Origin: Arthrobacter agilis
GTDB lineage: Bacteria; Actinomycetota; Actinomycetes; Actinomycetales; Micrococcaceae
Assembly (NCBI RefSeq): GCF_006494655.1
Contig: NZ_VHIM01000001.1
Span: 372,001 to 436,000 of the forward strand
Length of the DNA stretch: 64,000 nucleotides
Direction: 5' to 3'
The notes under the pieces were generated by a model that saw nothing but the letters and a program-made list of their open reading frames with translations, searched no databases and was not told where the DNA came from. Shown in pieces: positions 1-11,062 of the stretch (position 1 is its first letter; the number at the start of each line of letters is the position of its first letter). Both the position numbers and the translations under genes were made by a program.

Positions 1-560
1 TGGGGGACGTCCGCTGGATCCAGGCCGATCTCGGCTTCTCCGCTCCGGACGATCCGACGAGCCGCCTGTGGGATCCGGCCGCCGGCGGCGGCGCCCTGCT
101 GGATCTCACCGTCTATCCCCTCACGTGGGCGCTCGGCTCACTCGGCTTCCCGGATTCCGTCTCGGCCGTCGGCACCCTGAACGACGACGGCGTCGACCTC
201 CAGACCGCCGTCACGCTGACGTACGAGCACGGCGCCTATGCGCAGCTGTCGTCCTCGTTCATCGCCTCCTGCCCGGGGCAGGCCACCGTCAGCGGGTCGA
301 AGGGCTGGCTGAAGACCGGCGGCGGTCCCCTCCACAATCCGAAGGAGCTGACCGTCAGCACGGGCCAGGGCGACCCGCGTGTGGAGCACTTCGAGCAGGT
401 CGGAGCCGGCTACACGTACGAGCTGCGCGAGGTGACGCGCTGCATCCAGGCGGGACTCACGGAGAGCCCGACCATGCCGGTCGCGGACACGGTGAGGACC
501 ATGCGCCTGCTCGACGGCGTCCGCGCCCAGATCGGGCTGCGGTACGCCAACGACGCCTGA
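1..560 (+). CDS. Gfo/Idh/MocA-family oxidoreductase, C-terminal part (cut by window start)
   Basis: The reading frame is open from base 3 and ends at TGA 558-560, leaving about 185 C-terminal residues. It contains GGGALLDLTVYPLTWALG, which matches the substrate-side motif of this family (GGG-x-L-D-x-G/T-x-Y-P). Members are NAD(P)-dependent dehydrogenases of sugars, inositols and related compounds, with an N-terminal Rossmann fold that here lies outside the window. The last residues (TVRTMRLLDGVRAQIGLRY) fit the usual C-terminal helix. Substrate cannot be told. A hairpin follows the stop directly and separates this gene from the convergent icd. Confidence 0.8.
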   Translation, partial: GDVRWIQADLGFSAPDDPTSRLWDPAAGGGALLDLTVYPLTWALGSLGFPDSVSAVGTLNDDGVDLQTAVTLTYEHGAYAQLSSSFIASCPGQATVSGSKGWLKTGGGPLHNPKELTVSTGQGDPRVEHFEQVGAGYTYELREVTRCIQAGLTESPTMPVADTVRTMRLLDGVRAQIGLRYANDA

Positions 561-586
561 GCCGACCCGGCGCGGGTCGCCGCGAC

Positions 587-630
587 GCAGAAAGCCGACG
601 GACCGCTTCCGCGGGCCGTCGGCTTTCTGC
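587..630. terminator. Bidirectional terminator hairpin
   Basis: A perfect 15-bp inverted repeat (arms 587-601 and 616-630, GCAGAAAGCCGACGG and its complement) encloses a 14-nt loop. It lies between the convergent ends of the oxidoreductase and icd. The AGAAA/TTTCT ends give short A/T tracts on either strand. Confidence 0.85.
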
Positions 631-640
631 TGCGGTACGG

Positions 641-2863
<2,223 letters not shown>

Positions 2864-2924
2864 GGGTGGCGTCTCCCTGGTGGTTCTGCGGTCTGTGGTC
2901 GGTTGGGGCTAGCCCATCGGCTCT

Positions 2925-2930
2925 AACTTA
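2925..2930 (-). promoter_or_regulatory. Candidate -10 box for icd
   Basis: On the minus strand TAAGTT lies seven bases before ATGGGCTAG, which would be the 5' end of an icd leader of about 54 nt. The leader carries the GGGAG ribosome site. If transcription starts at that A, the message begins with a two-codon start-stop (ATG GGC TAG), possibly by chance. Confidence 0.4.
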
Positions 2931-3007
2931 CCGAGGTCCTTCCGCCAACACCTAACGGTGCGTACCCCGGAACGACGGCGTTGACGGGCTGTGGAGCGCG
3001 GGCTGCC

Positions 3008-3026
3008 GGCCGTCCTCGGGACGGCC
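3008..3026 (-). terminator. Candidate terminator downstream of purH
   Basis: An 8-bp perfect stem (GGCCGTCC / GGACGGCC) with a TCG loop lies 16 nt beyond the purH stop on the minus strand. No T tract follows, so it may be a weak terminator or a 3' stabiliser. Confidence 0.45.
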
Positions 3027-3041
3027 TTCCCGTGCTGACGA

Positions 3042-4661
3042 TCAGTGGAAGAAGTGGCGGGCTCCGGTCAGGTAGAGCGTGGCGCCGGCGGCATTCGCGG
3101 CGTCGATGACCTCCTGGTCGCGCACCGACCCACCGGGCTGGACGATGGCGCGCACTCCGGCGTCGAGCAGGATCTGCAGACCGTCCGCGAAGGGGAAGAA
3201 GGCATCGGATGCGGCGACGGCGCCGCGCGCACGCTCGGAGTCGGCGAGGGAGTTGGCGCGCTCCACGGCGAGGCGGCAGGAATCCACCCGGTTGACCTGC
3301 CCCATGCCCACGCCCACGGACGCGCCGTCGGACGCGAGCAGGATGGCGTTGGACTTCGCGGCGCGGCAGGCCTTCCAGGCGAAGGCGAGATCCGCGAGGG
3401 TGGCGGCGTCGGCGGCCTCACCCGCGGCCAGGGTCCAGCCGGAGGGGTCGTCGCCGTCGGCGTCGAGCGTGTCCGCGACCTGCATGAGCACTCCCCCGGA
3501 CACCTGCCGGAACTCGACGGGATTGCGCCCGTAGCCCTCGGGGAGCGTCAGGAGGCGGATGTTCTTCTTCTGCGTGAGGATCTCCACCGCTTCGGCCGAG
3601 AACGAGGGGGCGATGACGACCTCCGTGAAGATGTCCCTGACGGTCGCCGCCATGCCCGCGGTGACTTCGCGGTTCGCGGCGATCACGCCGCCGAAGGCGG
3701 AGACGGGGTCGCAGGCGTGCGCCTTCGCGTGGGCGTCCGCGATCGGGTCCGCCGCGTCCGCGGAGCCGACGGCGACACCGCACGGGTTGGCGTGCTTGAT
3801 GATCGCGACGGCGGGCTCGTCGAAGTCGAAGGCAGCCCGGAGGGCGGCATCCGCGTCCACGAAGTTGTTGTAGCTCATGGACTTGCCGTGGAGCTGGTCC
3901 GCCTGGGCGATGCCCGGTGTCGCGCCCTTCTCCACGTAGAGCGCGGCCTGCTGGTGCGGGTTCTCGCCGTAGCGCAGCACCTCGGAACGCTCGAGGGCGA
4001 GGCCCGCGTAGCCGGGGAAGGCGAAGGCGCCGTCGTCCGTCTCGAACTGCTCCGCTGTCCAGGCGGCGACGGCGGTGTCGTACGCCGCGGTGTGGGCGAA
4101 GGCGAGTGCCGCCAGCCGGCGCCGTGCCACGAGGTCGAAGCCACCCTCGGCGGCTGCGTCGACGACGTCCGCGTAGCGCGCCGGGTCCACCACGATGGCG
4201 ACGGACGGGTGGTTCTTGGCCGCCGAGCGGACCATGGCCGGGCCGCCGATGTCGATCTGCTCGACGACGGCGTCCGGTTCGGCACCCGAACGCACGGTCT
4301 CCACGAAGGGGTACAGATTGACGACGACGAGGTCGAATGCCTCGATGTCGAGCTCGGCCAGCTGGTCGATGTGCTCCTGGCGGCGACGGTCGGCGAGGAT
4401 GCCGGCGTGGACCTTGGGGTGCAGGGTCTTCACCCGCCCGTCGAGGGTCTCGGAGAAGCCGGTGACCTCGGAGACCTCGGTGACCGGGACGCCCGCGGCG
4501 GCGATGCGCTGCGCCGTCGACCCGGTGGACACGATGGCGACGCCGGCGCGGTGCAGGCCCTGCGCCAGTTCCTCCAGACCGGTCTTGTCGAACACCGAGA
4601 TCAGGGCTCGGCGGATGGGGACACGGTCAAGGTGGGTCAGGCTCACGCAGATCTCCGTCAT
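3042..4661 (-). CDS. purH: Bifunctional AICAR transformylase / IMP cyclohydrolase
   Basis: PurH carries out the last two steps of IMP synthesis: formylation of AICAR and ring closure. The N-terminal cyclohydrolase domain shows [27 protein letters not shown] and [14 protein letters not shown]. The transformylase domain shows [11 protein letters not shown] and DSDAFFPF-like segments, and the protein ends [14 protein letters not shown], typical of the family. I chose the ATG at 4661 (539 residues) because GGAG precedes it by four bases; the frame stays open upstream to 4757, but that extension matches nothing and runs into the palindromic repeat at 4725. In mycobacteria purH follows purN directly; here purN is about 7.4 kb away. 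Confidence 0.95.
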   Translation of the reverse strand: MTEICVSLTHLDRVPIRRALISVFDKTGLEELAQGLHRAGVAIVSTGSTAQRIAAAGVPVTEVSEVTGFSETLDGRVKTLHPKVHAGILADRRRQEHIDQLAELDIEAFDLVVVNLYPFVETVRSGAEPDAVVEQIDIGGPAMVRSAAKNHPSVAIVVDPARYADVVDAAAEGGFDLVARRRLAALAFAHTAAYDTAVAAWTAEQFETDDGAFAFPGYAGLALERSEVLRYGENPHQQAALYVEKGATPGIAQADQLHGKSMSYNNFVDADAALRAAFDFDEPAVAIIKHANPCGVAVGSADAADPIADAHAKAHACDPVSAFGGVIAANREVTAGMAATVRDIFTEVVIAPSFSAEAVEILTQKKNIRLLTLPEGYGRNPVEFRQVSGGVLMQVADTLDADGDDPSGWTLAAGEAADAATLADLAFAWKACRAAKSNAILLASDGASVGVGMGQVNRVDSCRLAVERANSLADSERARGAVAASDAFFPFADGLQILLDAGVRAIVQPGGSVRDQEVIDAANAAGATLYLTGARHFFH

Positions 4662-4724
4662 TTTGCTCCGCTGGGGGTCGGCCACAAGTCTATAGGCGTC
4701 CGATGCGGGGGCCGGCTCGGGCCT

Positions 4725-4781
4725 CGAGAGGACAGAAATAACCGGCGAACGCGTCATCTTCCGGTTTTTTCTGTCCTCTCG
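4725..4781. repeat. 57-bp palindromic element, copy A
   Basis: Arms of 21 bp (4725-4745 and 4761-4781) pair with one mismatch around a 15-bp centre. The left arm reads CGAGAGGACAGAAATAACCGG, less its last base in quotation limits; the right arm is its complement with a T run (GGTTTTTTCTG). Copy B at 5806 has the same arms, the same total length and an unrelated centre. Copy A lies between the end of the DUF559-like gene and the purH leader. Confidence 0.9.
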
Positions 4782-4792
4782 TCCCAGGCCGG

Positions 4793-5737
4793 TCAGGGAC
4801 GGAGCGCCAGAGCGTGCCGAATCCGCGCCAACCCGTCGTCACGGCCGGCCCCCAGATGCCTCTTCGTGAAGCGCAGCACGATCCAGCCGAGTGCCCGCAG
4901 GCGGTCGTCCCGCTCGATGTCCCGCGCCCACTGGCGAGGGTCGGTGAGGTGGTGCTCGCCTTCGTACTCGAGCGCGATGCGCCGCGCGCGGTACTGCAGA
5001 TCCGGTCGCGACACCCGGCGCCCGGCGCTGTCCAGGATCCACTGGTTCACCTCCGGTTCGGGCAGGCCCGCATCGACGATGAGCAGCCGGAGCAGGCTCT
5101 CCGGCGCCGAGTCGACTCCCGACCGGAGCAGCGGCAGCGCTGCACGCGCGGTGGCCGCACCCCGCGCGCCCGATCTCCGGGCCGGGGCTGCCGCCAGCGC
5201 CTCGACGCTGCTGAGAGGGTCCGGTTCGTTGATGGCCGCGGGCCGTCGTGGAGCATCCCATCGGCGAAGCAGCGCGTCACCCAGCGCAACGAGTTCCGGA
5301 CGTGAGAGCGTCGCGGCCAGGTCGCACCAGGTGCGTTCGGGCGAGGTGAGCGGCACCCCGTACGCCGTGACGACGTCGCCCGCGCCCAGCCTCGAGACAT
5401 GGCCCACGACGCCGGACCTGCGCGGCCTCGAGCATCCCGTCGATCGGGTGAGGTGCAGCAGTCCATCCGCCGATCGGAGTGGGAGCGGCAGCCCCCACAG
5501 GACCGCAGCCGTCTGGTGGCTCGCGACCGTGCCCGGCGTCAGCGATCCGAGGCAGGCGACGACGTCGGACAGGTCGGCGGGTGCAGCGTCGAGGACACGG
5601 AGGCTCCGTGTTGCCCGCCGGTAGCGGGCGCGGCGGAGCACCCGGGCGGGGATACCGAGGTCACGGGCAGCCTCCACGGAGAAGCACCGCTTCAAGGCCA
5701 GGTTCAGCAGGGCCGTGGCGTAGGGGTCGGTCGGCAT
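4793..5737 (-). CDS. DUF559 / AbiEi-like protein with Vsr-type endonuclease fold
   Basis: The 314-residue protein has an N-terminal part like AbiEi antitoxin-type winged helices in actinobacteria ([23 protein letters not shown], then [16 protein letters not shown]). Its C-terminal part resembles the DUF559/Vsr endonuclease fold: [21 protein letters not shown], then [20 protein letters not shown]. The Asp, Glu and Glu-His in the first stretch are candidate metal ligands of a PD-(D/E)xK-type site. No toxin gene is next to it. ATG 5737 is preferred; the frame is open to GTG 5782 and neither start has a good ribosome site. The gene is bracketed by the two 57-bp palindromes at 4725 and 5806. Function is unknown; such genes are common singletons in this group. 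Confidence 0.7.
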   Translation of the reverse strand: MPTDPYATALLNLALKRCFSVEAARDLGIPARVLRRARYRRATRSLRVLDAAPADLSDVVACLGSLTPGTVASHQTAAVLWGLPLPLRSADGLLHLTRSTGCSRPRRSGVVGHVSRLGAGDVVTAYGVPLTSPERTWCDLAATLSRPELVALGDALLRRWDAPRRPAAINEPDPLSSVEALAAAPARRSGARGAATARAALPLLRSGVDSAPESLLRLLIVDAGLPEPEVNQWILDSAGRRVSRPDLQYRARRIALEYEGEHHLTDPRQWARDIERDDRLRALGWIVLRFTKRHLGAGRDDGLARIRHALALRP

Positions 5738-5805
5738 CGACCCATCGTGTGCCCGCGCACCGGAGCCGAGGACGTTCTCCACAGGGTTGGCGCAATGAAC
5801 GTCGT

Positions 5806-5862
5806 CGAGAGGACAGAAATAACCGGTGGAGGGGGCCGTCGCCGGTCATTTCTGTCCTCTCG
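5806..5862. repeat. 57-bp palindromic element, copy B
   Basis: Arms of 21 bp (5806-5826 and 5842-5862) pair with one mismatch around a 15-bp GC-rich centre that differs from that of copy A. It lies upstream of the DUF559-like gene start and before the MFS gene. Matching arms and length with an unmatched centre imply pairing (compensatory) constraint or a mobile terminal repeat, not chance. Confidence 0.9.
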
Positions 5863-5981
5863 GCCCGGCCGCGGGGACGGACGGCACCCACGCCGGGCAG
5901 GGAACGACGTCGGCCGCCGGCGGCCGCTCCCACCGGCGGCGGTACAGTTTCCGGGAGTACCGGCCCCTCCACGAAGGCATC

Positions 5982-7334
5982 ATGAGCATCAACACACAGC
6001 TCCCCACCGGCGACCAGGTGGTCCAGGACCTCCCCTGGCGCTGGAAGGTCCAGGGGAAGATCTTCCTCATCGGCGGCCTCGGCTTCATGTTCGACGCCTG
6101 GGACGTCACCCTGAACGCCTACCTGATCCCGCTGCTGATCGCGGACTGGGGCCTGGTGCCCGGGCAGGCCGCCTGGATCGCGACGTCGAACCTGATCGGC
6201 ATGGCGGTCGGGGCCTTCGTCTGGGGATCGGTCGCGGATCTCATCGGCCGGAAGAAGGCGTTCACGCTCACCCTCCTGGTCTTCTCGATCTTCACGGTCC
6301 TCGGGGCCTTCTCCCCCGACATCGTATGGTTCTGCGTCTTCCGCTTCCTGGCAGGTTTCGGGCTGGGTGGGTGCATCCCGGTCGACTACGCCCTCGTCGG
6401 CGAATTCACGCCGCGCCGGCAGCGCGGCCGTGTCCTGACGGCCATGGACGCCTGGTGGCCCGTCGGTGCGTTCCTCTGCGGAGTGGTGACGACGCTTGTC
6501 GTCGCGCAGACCGGCGACTGGCGGTACGCGATGCTCGTCATGGTGCTTCCCGCGCTGCTGGTCTTCTGGGTGCGGCGCGGCGTCCCGGAGTCTCCGCTCT
6601 ACCTCGTGCAACGCGGCCGTGGCGAGGAGGCGCGGGCGGTGATCGACGGTCTGGTCGCACGGACCGGGGGCGAGCAGCGGGCCTGGCGCCTGCCCGAGCC
6701 GGAAGAGACGCCGAAGCTCTCGCTCGGCAGCATCTCGGGTCAGCTGACGGGCCTGTGGCGCTTCAACTGGCGCATCACCCTCACGGCCTGGAGCCTCTTC
6801 CTGACGATCCTCCTCGTGTACTACGGCGCCCTGACCTGGATGCCGCGCATCCTCATCGCCTCCGGCTATGCACAGTCCGTCGCGTTCATCACCACCACGT
6901 TCATGACCGGTGTGGGTTTCCTCGGCGTCGTCGCGGCAGCCCTGCTGGTGGAGCGCGTGGGCCGGAAGTGGCTGCTGGCCATCACGGGTCCGGGGTCCGC
7001 GGTGCTGCTCGTGGTCTTCGCCCTGACGCTCGACCTGCCCGCCGTCGCGACCGCGTGGCTGCTGGCCTTCGGCTTCGTGGTGCAGATCGCCATCCCCGTG
7101 CTCTACACCTATGTGTCCGAGCTGTATCCGACCGAACTCCGCGGCAGCGGGTTCGGCTGGGCGTCCACCATTTCGCGCATCGGCGCGGGCCTCGTACCGC
7201 TGATCTTCGGCAGCCTCCTGTGGCCCTACCTCGGCCTGCCGCTCACGTTCGCCCTCATCGGCGCGCTGGTGGTGCTCGCGGTCGTGTTCATGGCGTTCAA
7301 CGCTCCGGAGACACGGGCGGCGAAGCTCCGCTGA
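5982..7334 (+). CDS. MFS transporter, sugar/aromatic-acid porter type
   Basis: The 450-residue protein has about 12 hydrophobic segments. It shows the MFS motif between helices 2 and 3 (SVADLIGRKKAF), the helix 4-5 region FRFLAGFGLGGCIPVDYALVGEFTPRRQRG, and the second-half copy LLVERVGRKWLLA. The SELYPTELRGSGFGWASTISRIGA stretch is typical of metabolite:H+ symporters related to the sugar and aromatic-acid families. Substrate is not clear. The start at ATG 5982 has GAAGG five bases upstream; the frame continues upstream but without recognisable protein. It is transcribed alone and ends at the very strong hairpin at 7477. Confidence 0.85.
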   Translation: MSINTQLPTGDQVVQDLPWRWKVQGKIFLIGGLGFMFDAWDVTLNAYLIPLLIADWGLVPGQAAWIATSNLIGMAVGAFVWGSVADLIGRKKAFTLTLLVFSIFTVLGAFSPDIVWFCVFRFLAGFGLGGCIPVDYALVGEFTPRRQRGRVLTAMDAWWPVGAFLCGVVTTLVVAQTGDWRYAMLVMVLPALLVFWVRRGVPESPLYLVQRGRGEEARAVIDGLVARTGGEQRAWRLPEPEETPKLSLGSISGQLTGLWRFNWRITLTAWSLFLTILLVYYGALTWMPRILIASGYAQSVAFITTTFMTGVGFLGVVAAALLVERVGRKWLLAITGPGSAVLLVVFALTLDLPAVATAWLLAFGFVVQIAIPVLYTYVSELYPTELRGSGFGWASTISRIGAGLVPLIFGSLLWPYLGLPLTFALIGALVVLAVVFMAFNAPETRAAKLR

Positions 7335-7347
7335 TACGCGCCACGGT

Positions 7348-7476
7348 CCCTGACCGTCGGGAGGTCGGCAGGAGCAGACCTGCACGTGGTCAACGACCCT
7401 GACCTCCACGCGGTCCACGCCCCCTGACCTGCGGGAGGTCGGCAGGAGCTGACCTGCAGGCTGCCCAGAAGCCCCT
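7348..7476. repeat. Degenerate direct repeats before a terminator
   Basis: The block CCCTGACC starts four similar units at about 7348, 7397, 7421 and 7472. Two of them share GGGAGGTCGGCAGGAGC followed by GACCTGCA. The last unit runs into the stem of the terminator at 7477. It looks like local duplication of a terminator-flanking sequence; no coding signal is seen. Confidence 0.6.
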
Positions 7477-7524
7477 GACCTGCGACAGGGCGCCACCCGC
7501 ACGGGTGGCGCCCTGTCGCAGGTC
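7477..7524. terminator. Strong bidirectional terminator
   Basis: A perfect 22-bp stem (7477-7498 with 7503-7524) closes a GCAC tetraloop. It lies between the convergent MFS gene and the DUF6318 lipoprotein gene, whose stop is only four bases away. Confidence 0.92.
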
Positions 7525-7527
7525 GAC

Positions 7528-8130
7528 TCAGGCCTCCGGCAGCTCGGCGTCCGGCGTCTCCTCGAGCGACGCGAGCTTCCAGGCGCCGTCGGAGTACCGC
7601 ACGGTCGCGCTGTAGACGGTGCCGTCCGGCGAGAAGGGCCGCTGCTCCGTGATCGCACCGTCCGCCGAGAACTCGGTGTAGGCATCGGGGTTCACGGGGA
7701 TCACGGCGGTGACGTCGACGCCCTCGGCGATCTCGTCCTCGGGCGTGGTGAGGAGGACGTTCTTCACCTTGGGCTGGCCGCCCAGCACCCACCCGCCGTC
7801 GTCGTACACCGCCTGCAGGCGGGCGGCCTCGGCCTCCTCGGCCTCGGCGCCGTCGGTGAGCTCCACCAGTGCCGCGGCGTCGCCGGTCTGCAGGACGTAG
7901 GCCTTCAGCTCGAAGTAGTGGTAGAGGAAGGCCCGGGCACCCTCCGGGGACGCATCGTCCACGAGGTCGTTCGTGGCGGGGCGCTCGATGTTCGCCGCCG
8001 GGGCGGAGGAGCTCGCGGGTGACGGAGTCGTGTCCGCCGGAGTGGCGGGGGCCTGCTCGGACGTGCCGGCGCAGCCGGTGAGAGCCAGTAGCGTGACGGC
8101 CGCACCGGCTGCGATGCGCGTGAGATTCAT
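7528..8130 (-). CDS. DUF6318-family lipoprotein
   Basis: The 200-residue product starts MNLTRIAAGAAVTLLALTGCAG, a signal peptide with lipobox LTGC; the mature protein should begin at Cys20. A Pro/Ser/Ala-rich linker to about residue 50 leads to a compact domain (EGARAFLYHYFELKAYVLQTGD, then WVLGGQPKVKNVLLTTP), similar to DUF6318 proteins of Micrococcaceae. It is expected on the outer face of the membrane. Function is unknown. It is a single gene divergent from the amylase. Confidence 0.75.
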   Translation of the reverse strand: MNLTRIAAGAAVTLLALTGCAGTSEQAPATPADTTPSPASSSAPAANIERPATNDLVDDASPEGARAFLYHYFELKAYVLQTGDAAALVELTDGAEAEEAEAARLQAVYDDGGWVLGGQPKVKNVLLTTPEDEIAEGVDVTAVIPVNPDAYTEFSADGAITEQRPFSPDGTVYSATVRYSDGAWKLASLEETPDAELPEA

Positions 8131-8207
8131 GGTGATCCTGACGATGGGGAGAGGGCAGAAAGTAGCCTGAGGACACCTTATCGCGTCGGAGCCCTCAGAA
8201 AGTTTTC

Positions 8208-8235
8208 ACGCAATTTGCGTCGAGTCATTGACTCG
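8208..8235. promoter_or_regulatory. Two abutting palindromes upstream of the amylase gene
   Basis: ACGCAA-T-TTGCGT (8208-8220) is immediately followed by CGAGTCA-T-TGACTCG (8221-8235). Both are perfect with a single central T. They lie 47-74 bp before the amylase start. The first resembles LacI-family operators in its CGCAA/TTGCG arms. The second contains TTGACT, which could be a -35 box. Regulator binding is inferred. Confidence 0.5.
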
Positions 8236-8281
8236 CTCCGTGCCGTGGGACACGCTGGTTCGACCCCACGAAGGAGACCCT

Positions 8282-10999
8282 GTGAGACCCCGCCACGCCA
8301 CCGTCGTCGTGCTGACCGCCCTTGTCGCCGGTTCCATGACCTCCCTGCCCGCGCATGCCGGCCCCGACAAGCCCGGGTCCGCCCCACCGACGACGGCGAA
8401 GCATTCGCTCCGCTCGGCCGTGACCGACGAGAACTTCTACTTCGTCATGGCGGACCGCTTCCAGAACGGCGACCCGGCGAACGACGACGGCGGGCTGGGC
8501 CCCGATCCGTCGGTGTCCGGGTTCGACCCCACGAGCAAGGGCTACTACAACGGCGGTGACCTGGCCGGGCTGCTGCAGGAGCTGGACTACATCCAGGGCA
8601 TGGGCACCACGTCGATCTGGCTCACCCCGAGCTTCAAGAACCGTGCGGTCCAGCCGGAGGACAACTCCGCCGGCTACCACGGCTACTGGATCACCGACTT
8701 CACGCAGATCGACCCGCACCTCGGGACCAACGAGGACCTGCGGACCCTGATCGACGCGGCCCACGCGCGCGGCATGAAGGTCTACTTCGACATCATCACG
8801 AACCACACCGCCGACGTGATCGCGTACGACGCCGGCGAGCGCGCACCGTACGTCTCCAAGGACGAGGAACCGTACCGGGACGCCGAGGGGAACGCCTTCG
8901 ACGACCGCGACGTCGCCGGCACCGGGGCCTTCCCGGAGCTGGATGCGGCGACGTCCTTCCCCTACGTCCCGGTGGTCCCCGCGGCGGACCGGGACCTCAA
9001 GGTCCCGGACTGGCTGAACGATCCCACGCTCTACCACAACCGCGGTGACACGACCTTCGCCGGCGAGGACTCCTTCTACGGCGACTTCTTCGGTCTCGAC
9101 GACCTCTTCACCGAACACCCGAGAGTCGTCGACGGCATGATCGACATCTACAAGACGTGGATCGCCGACTTCGGTGTGGACGGTTTCCGGATCGACACCA
9201 TGAAGCACGTCAATGACGAGTTCTGGCAGCAGTTCGGTCCCGAGGTGCTCTCCTACGCCCGGGCGCAGGGCAAGGACGAGTTCTTCATGTTCGGCGAGGT
9301 CTTCGACACCAGCAAGGCCTTCACCTCGCAGTTCACCACCCGCAACCGGATGCAGTCCGTCCTCGACTTCCCCTTCCAGGCAGCTGCGCGCGGCTACGCC
9401 TCCCAGGGAGCCCCCGCCTCGGAGCTCGAGACCTTCTTCGCGGGCGACGACTGGTACACCGACGCCGATTCCAACGCCTACAGCCTGCCGACGTTCCTCG
9501 GGAACCACGACATGGGGCGGATCGGCGGCTTCATCACGGCGGACAATCCGGGCGCGTCCGACGACGAACTGCTGGCACGGGACACGCTCGCCCACGAGCT
9601 GATGTACTTCTCGCGCGGCAACCCGGTGATCTACTACGGCGACGAACAGGGCTTCACCGGGCCGGGCGGCGACCAGGACGCACGGCAGACCCTCTTCGCC
9701 AGCCAGGTCCCGGACTACCTCGACGACGACCTCCTCGGCACCGATGCGACCCATGCCGAGGACACCTTCGACGTCGATCATCCGCTGTACCGGGGCATTG
9801 CGTCCCTGGCCGGGGTGACCGCCGAGCACCCTGCCCTCCGGAACGGCGCCCACCAGCACCGCTACGCGTCGGAGGGACCGGGCATCTATGCGTTCTCCCG
9901 CACCGATGCGACTGATCAGCGCGAGTACGTGGTGGCGCTCAACAACAGCACCGAACCGCAGACGGCCGCCATCCCGACCTACGCCGCCAAGCGGAGCTTC
10001 GGCCTCGTCTACGGGGACGCGTCGCAGCGGGCGAAGTCGGCGGCCGACGGGACCCTCACCGTGACGGTCCCGGCCCTCTCGACCGTGGTCTACGAACTCT
10101 CGGGCCGGGTCCCCCCCTCGAAGGCCGCGCCGGCCGTCTCGCTGCAGGCCCCGACCCCCGCGGCCGAGGACAACGGGCGCATGAGGATCGCGGCGGACGT
10201 CGCCGGGTCCTCGTTCTACGAGGTCACGTTCGAGGCCCGGACGGCCGGCGCGGAGTGGACGGGCATCGGCACGGACGACAACGCGCCCTACAGCGTCTAC
10301 CACGACACCAGCGCCCTGCCGGCGGGCACGGCCGTCGAGTACCGGGCCGTGGTGCTCGACAACGGTCGCCACTCCCGGACGTCCGCGACGGCGTCGGCCG
10401 CCGTCCCCGCCCCGAAGCCCACCATGGGGCTCCCGGCCGAGGGCACCCAGGTGCAGGGCGCCGTCGACGTGACGGCCACCGTGAGCCCCGAACGGTCCGA
10501 CTACGCCGTCACGCTGGAACGCAGCGTCGCGGGCGGCACCTGGACCGCCATCGGGACGGACGAGTCCTCACCGACGTACAGCGCCGTGGACGATCTCACC
10601 GCACTGGAGCTCGCCGACGGCACGCAGGTCCGCTACCGTGCGGTCCTCGGCACGTCCGTCAGCGACGTGAGAACCGTGACCGTCGGCTCCATCGTCGACC
10701 AGCCCGGCACCGTGGCCGTCGCCGGGAGCCTCGATTCCGAGCTCGGCTGCGGCGGTGACTGGGACCCCGCCTGCGACGCGGCCCAGATGACGTTCGACGA
10801 CGCCTCGCAGGCGTGGCTCCTCGAGGTGCAGGACCTGCCCGCCGGGAGCTACGAGTACAAGGCCGCGCTGAACCGGGCATGGACCGAGAACTACGGGGCG
10901 GGCGGAGCGCCCGACGGCGCAAACATCGTGCTGAACCACCCCGGTGGCGCGATCACCTTCGTCTACGACCACCGGACGAAGGTGATCGGCACGCGCTGA
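8282..10999 (+). CDS. Secreted GH13 alpha-amylase with C-terminal starch-binding-like module
   Basis: The GTG start at 8282 follows AAGGAG by five bases and gives 905 residues with a signal peptide ending ...MTSLPAHA. The GH13 barrel spans roughly residues 38-560: DVITNHTAD-like region I, nucleophile Asp305 in GFRIDT, acid/base Glu339 in FGEVFD, and Asp410 in LGNHD. Two Ig/Fn3-like modules follow (about 620-810). The last 90 residues (AGSLDSELGCGGDWDPACDAAQMTFDD) match the X25-type domain of pullulanases. It should cleave starch or glycogen-type glucans outside the cell. No maltose transporter lies nearby. The paired palindromes upstream suggest specific control. Confidence 0.9.
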   Translation: MRPRHATVVVLTALVAGSMTSLPAHAGPDKPGSAPPTTAKHSLRSAVTDENFYFVMADRFQNGDPANDDGGLGPDPSVSGFDPTSKGYYNGGDLAGLLQELDYIQGMGTTSIWLTPSFKNRAVQPEDNSAGYHGYWITDFTQIDPHLGTNEDLRTLIDAAHARGMKVYFDIITNHTADVIAYDAGERAPYVSKDEEPYRDAEGNAFDDRDVAGTGAFPELDAATSFPYVPVVPAADRDLKVPDWLNDPTLYHNRGDTTFAGEDSFYGDFFGLDDLFTEHPRVVDGMIDIYKTWIADFGVDGFRIDTMKHVNDEFWQQFGPEVLSYARAQGKDEFFMFGEVFDTSKAFTSQFTTRNRMQSVLDFPFQAAARGYASQGAPASELETFFAGDDWYTDADSNAYSLPTFLGNHDMGRIGGFITADNPGASDDELLARDTLAHELMYFSRGNPVIYYGDEQGFTGPGGDQDARQTLFASQVPDYLDDDLLGTDATHAEDTFDVDHPLYRGIASLAGVTAEHPALRNGAHQHRYASEGPGIYAFSRTDATDQREYVVALNNSTEPQTAAIPTYAAKRSFGLVYGDASQRAKSAADGTLTVTVPALSTVVYELSGRVPPSKAAPAVSLQAPTPAAEDNGRMRIAADVAGSSFYEVTFEARTAGAEWTGIGTDDNAPYSVYHDTSALPAGTAVEYRAVVLDNGRHSRTSATASAAVPAPKPTMGLPAEGTQVQGAVDVTATVSPERSDYAVTLERSVAGGTWTAIGTDESSPTYSAVDDLTALELADGTQVRYRAVLGTSVSDVRTVTVGSIVDQPGTVAVAGSLDSELGCGGDWDPACDAAQMTFDDASQAWLLEVQDLPAGSYEYKAALNRAWTENYGAGGAPDGANIVLNHPGGAITFVYDHRTKVIGTR

Positions 11000-11019
11000 C
11001 GCGCGGCCGCTCCGGACGG

Positions 11020-11051
11020 CGGCGGCCGGGACCCCGAGGTCCCGGCCGCCG
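11020..11051. terminator. Bidirectional terminator between amylase and corA
   Basis: A 14-bp stem (11020-11033 with 11038-11051) closes a CCGA tetraloop between two convergent genes. Confidence 0.85.
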
Positions 11052-11062
11052 TTGCCGGACCA

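Noticed and set aside
4662-4757. N-terminal extension of PurH by 32 residues
   Set aside because: It lacks similarity to PurH and overlaps the palindromic element, while a ribosome site supports 4661.
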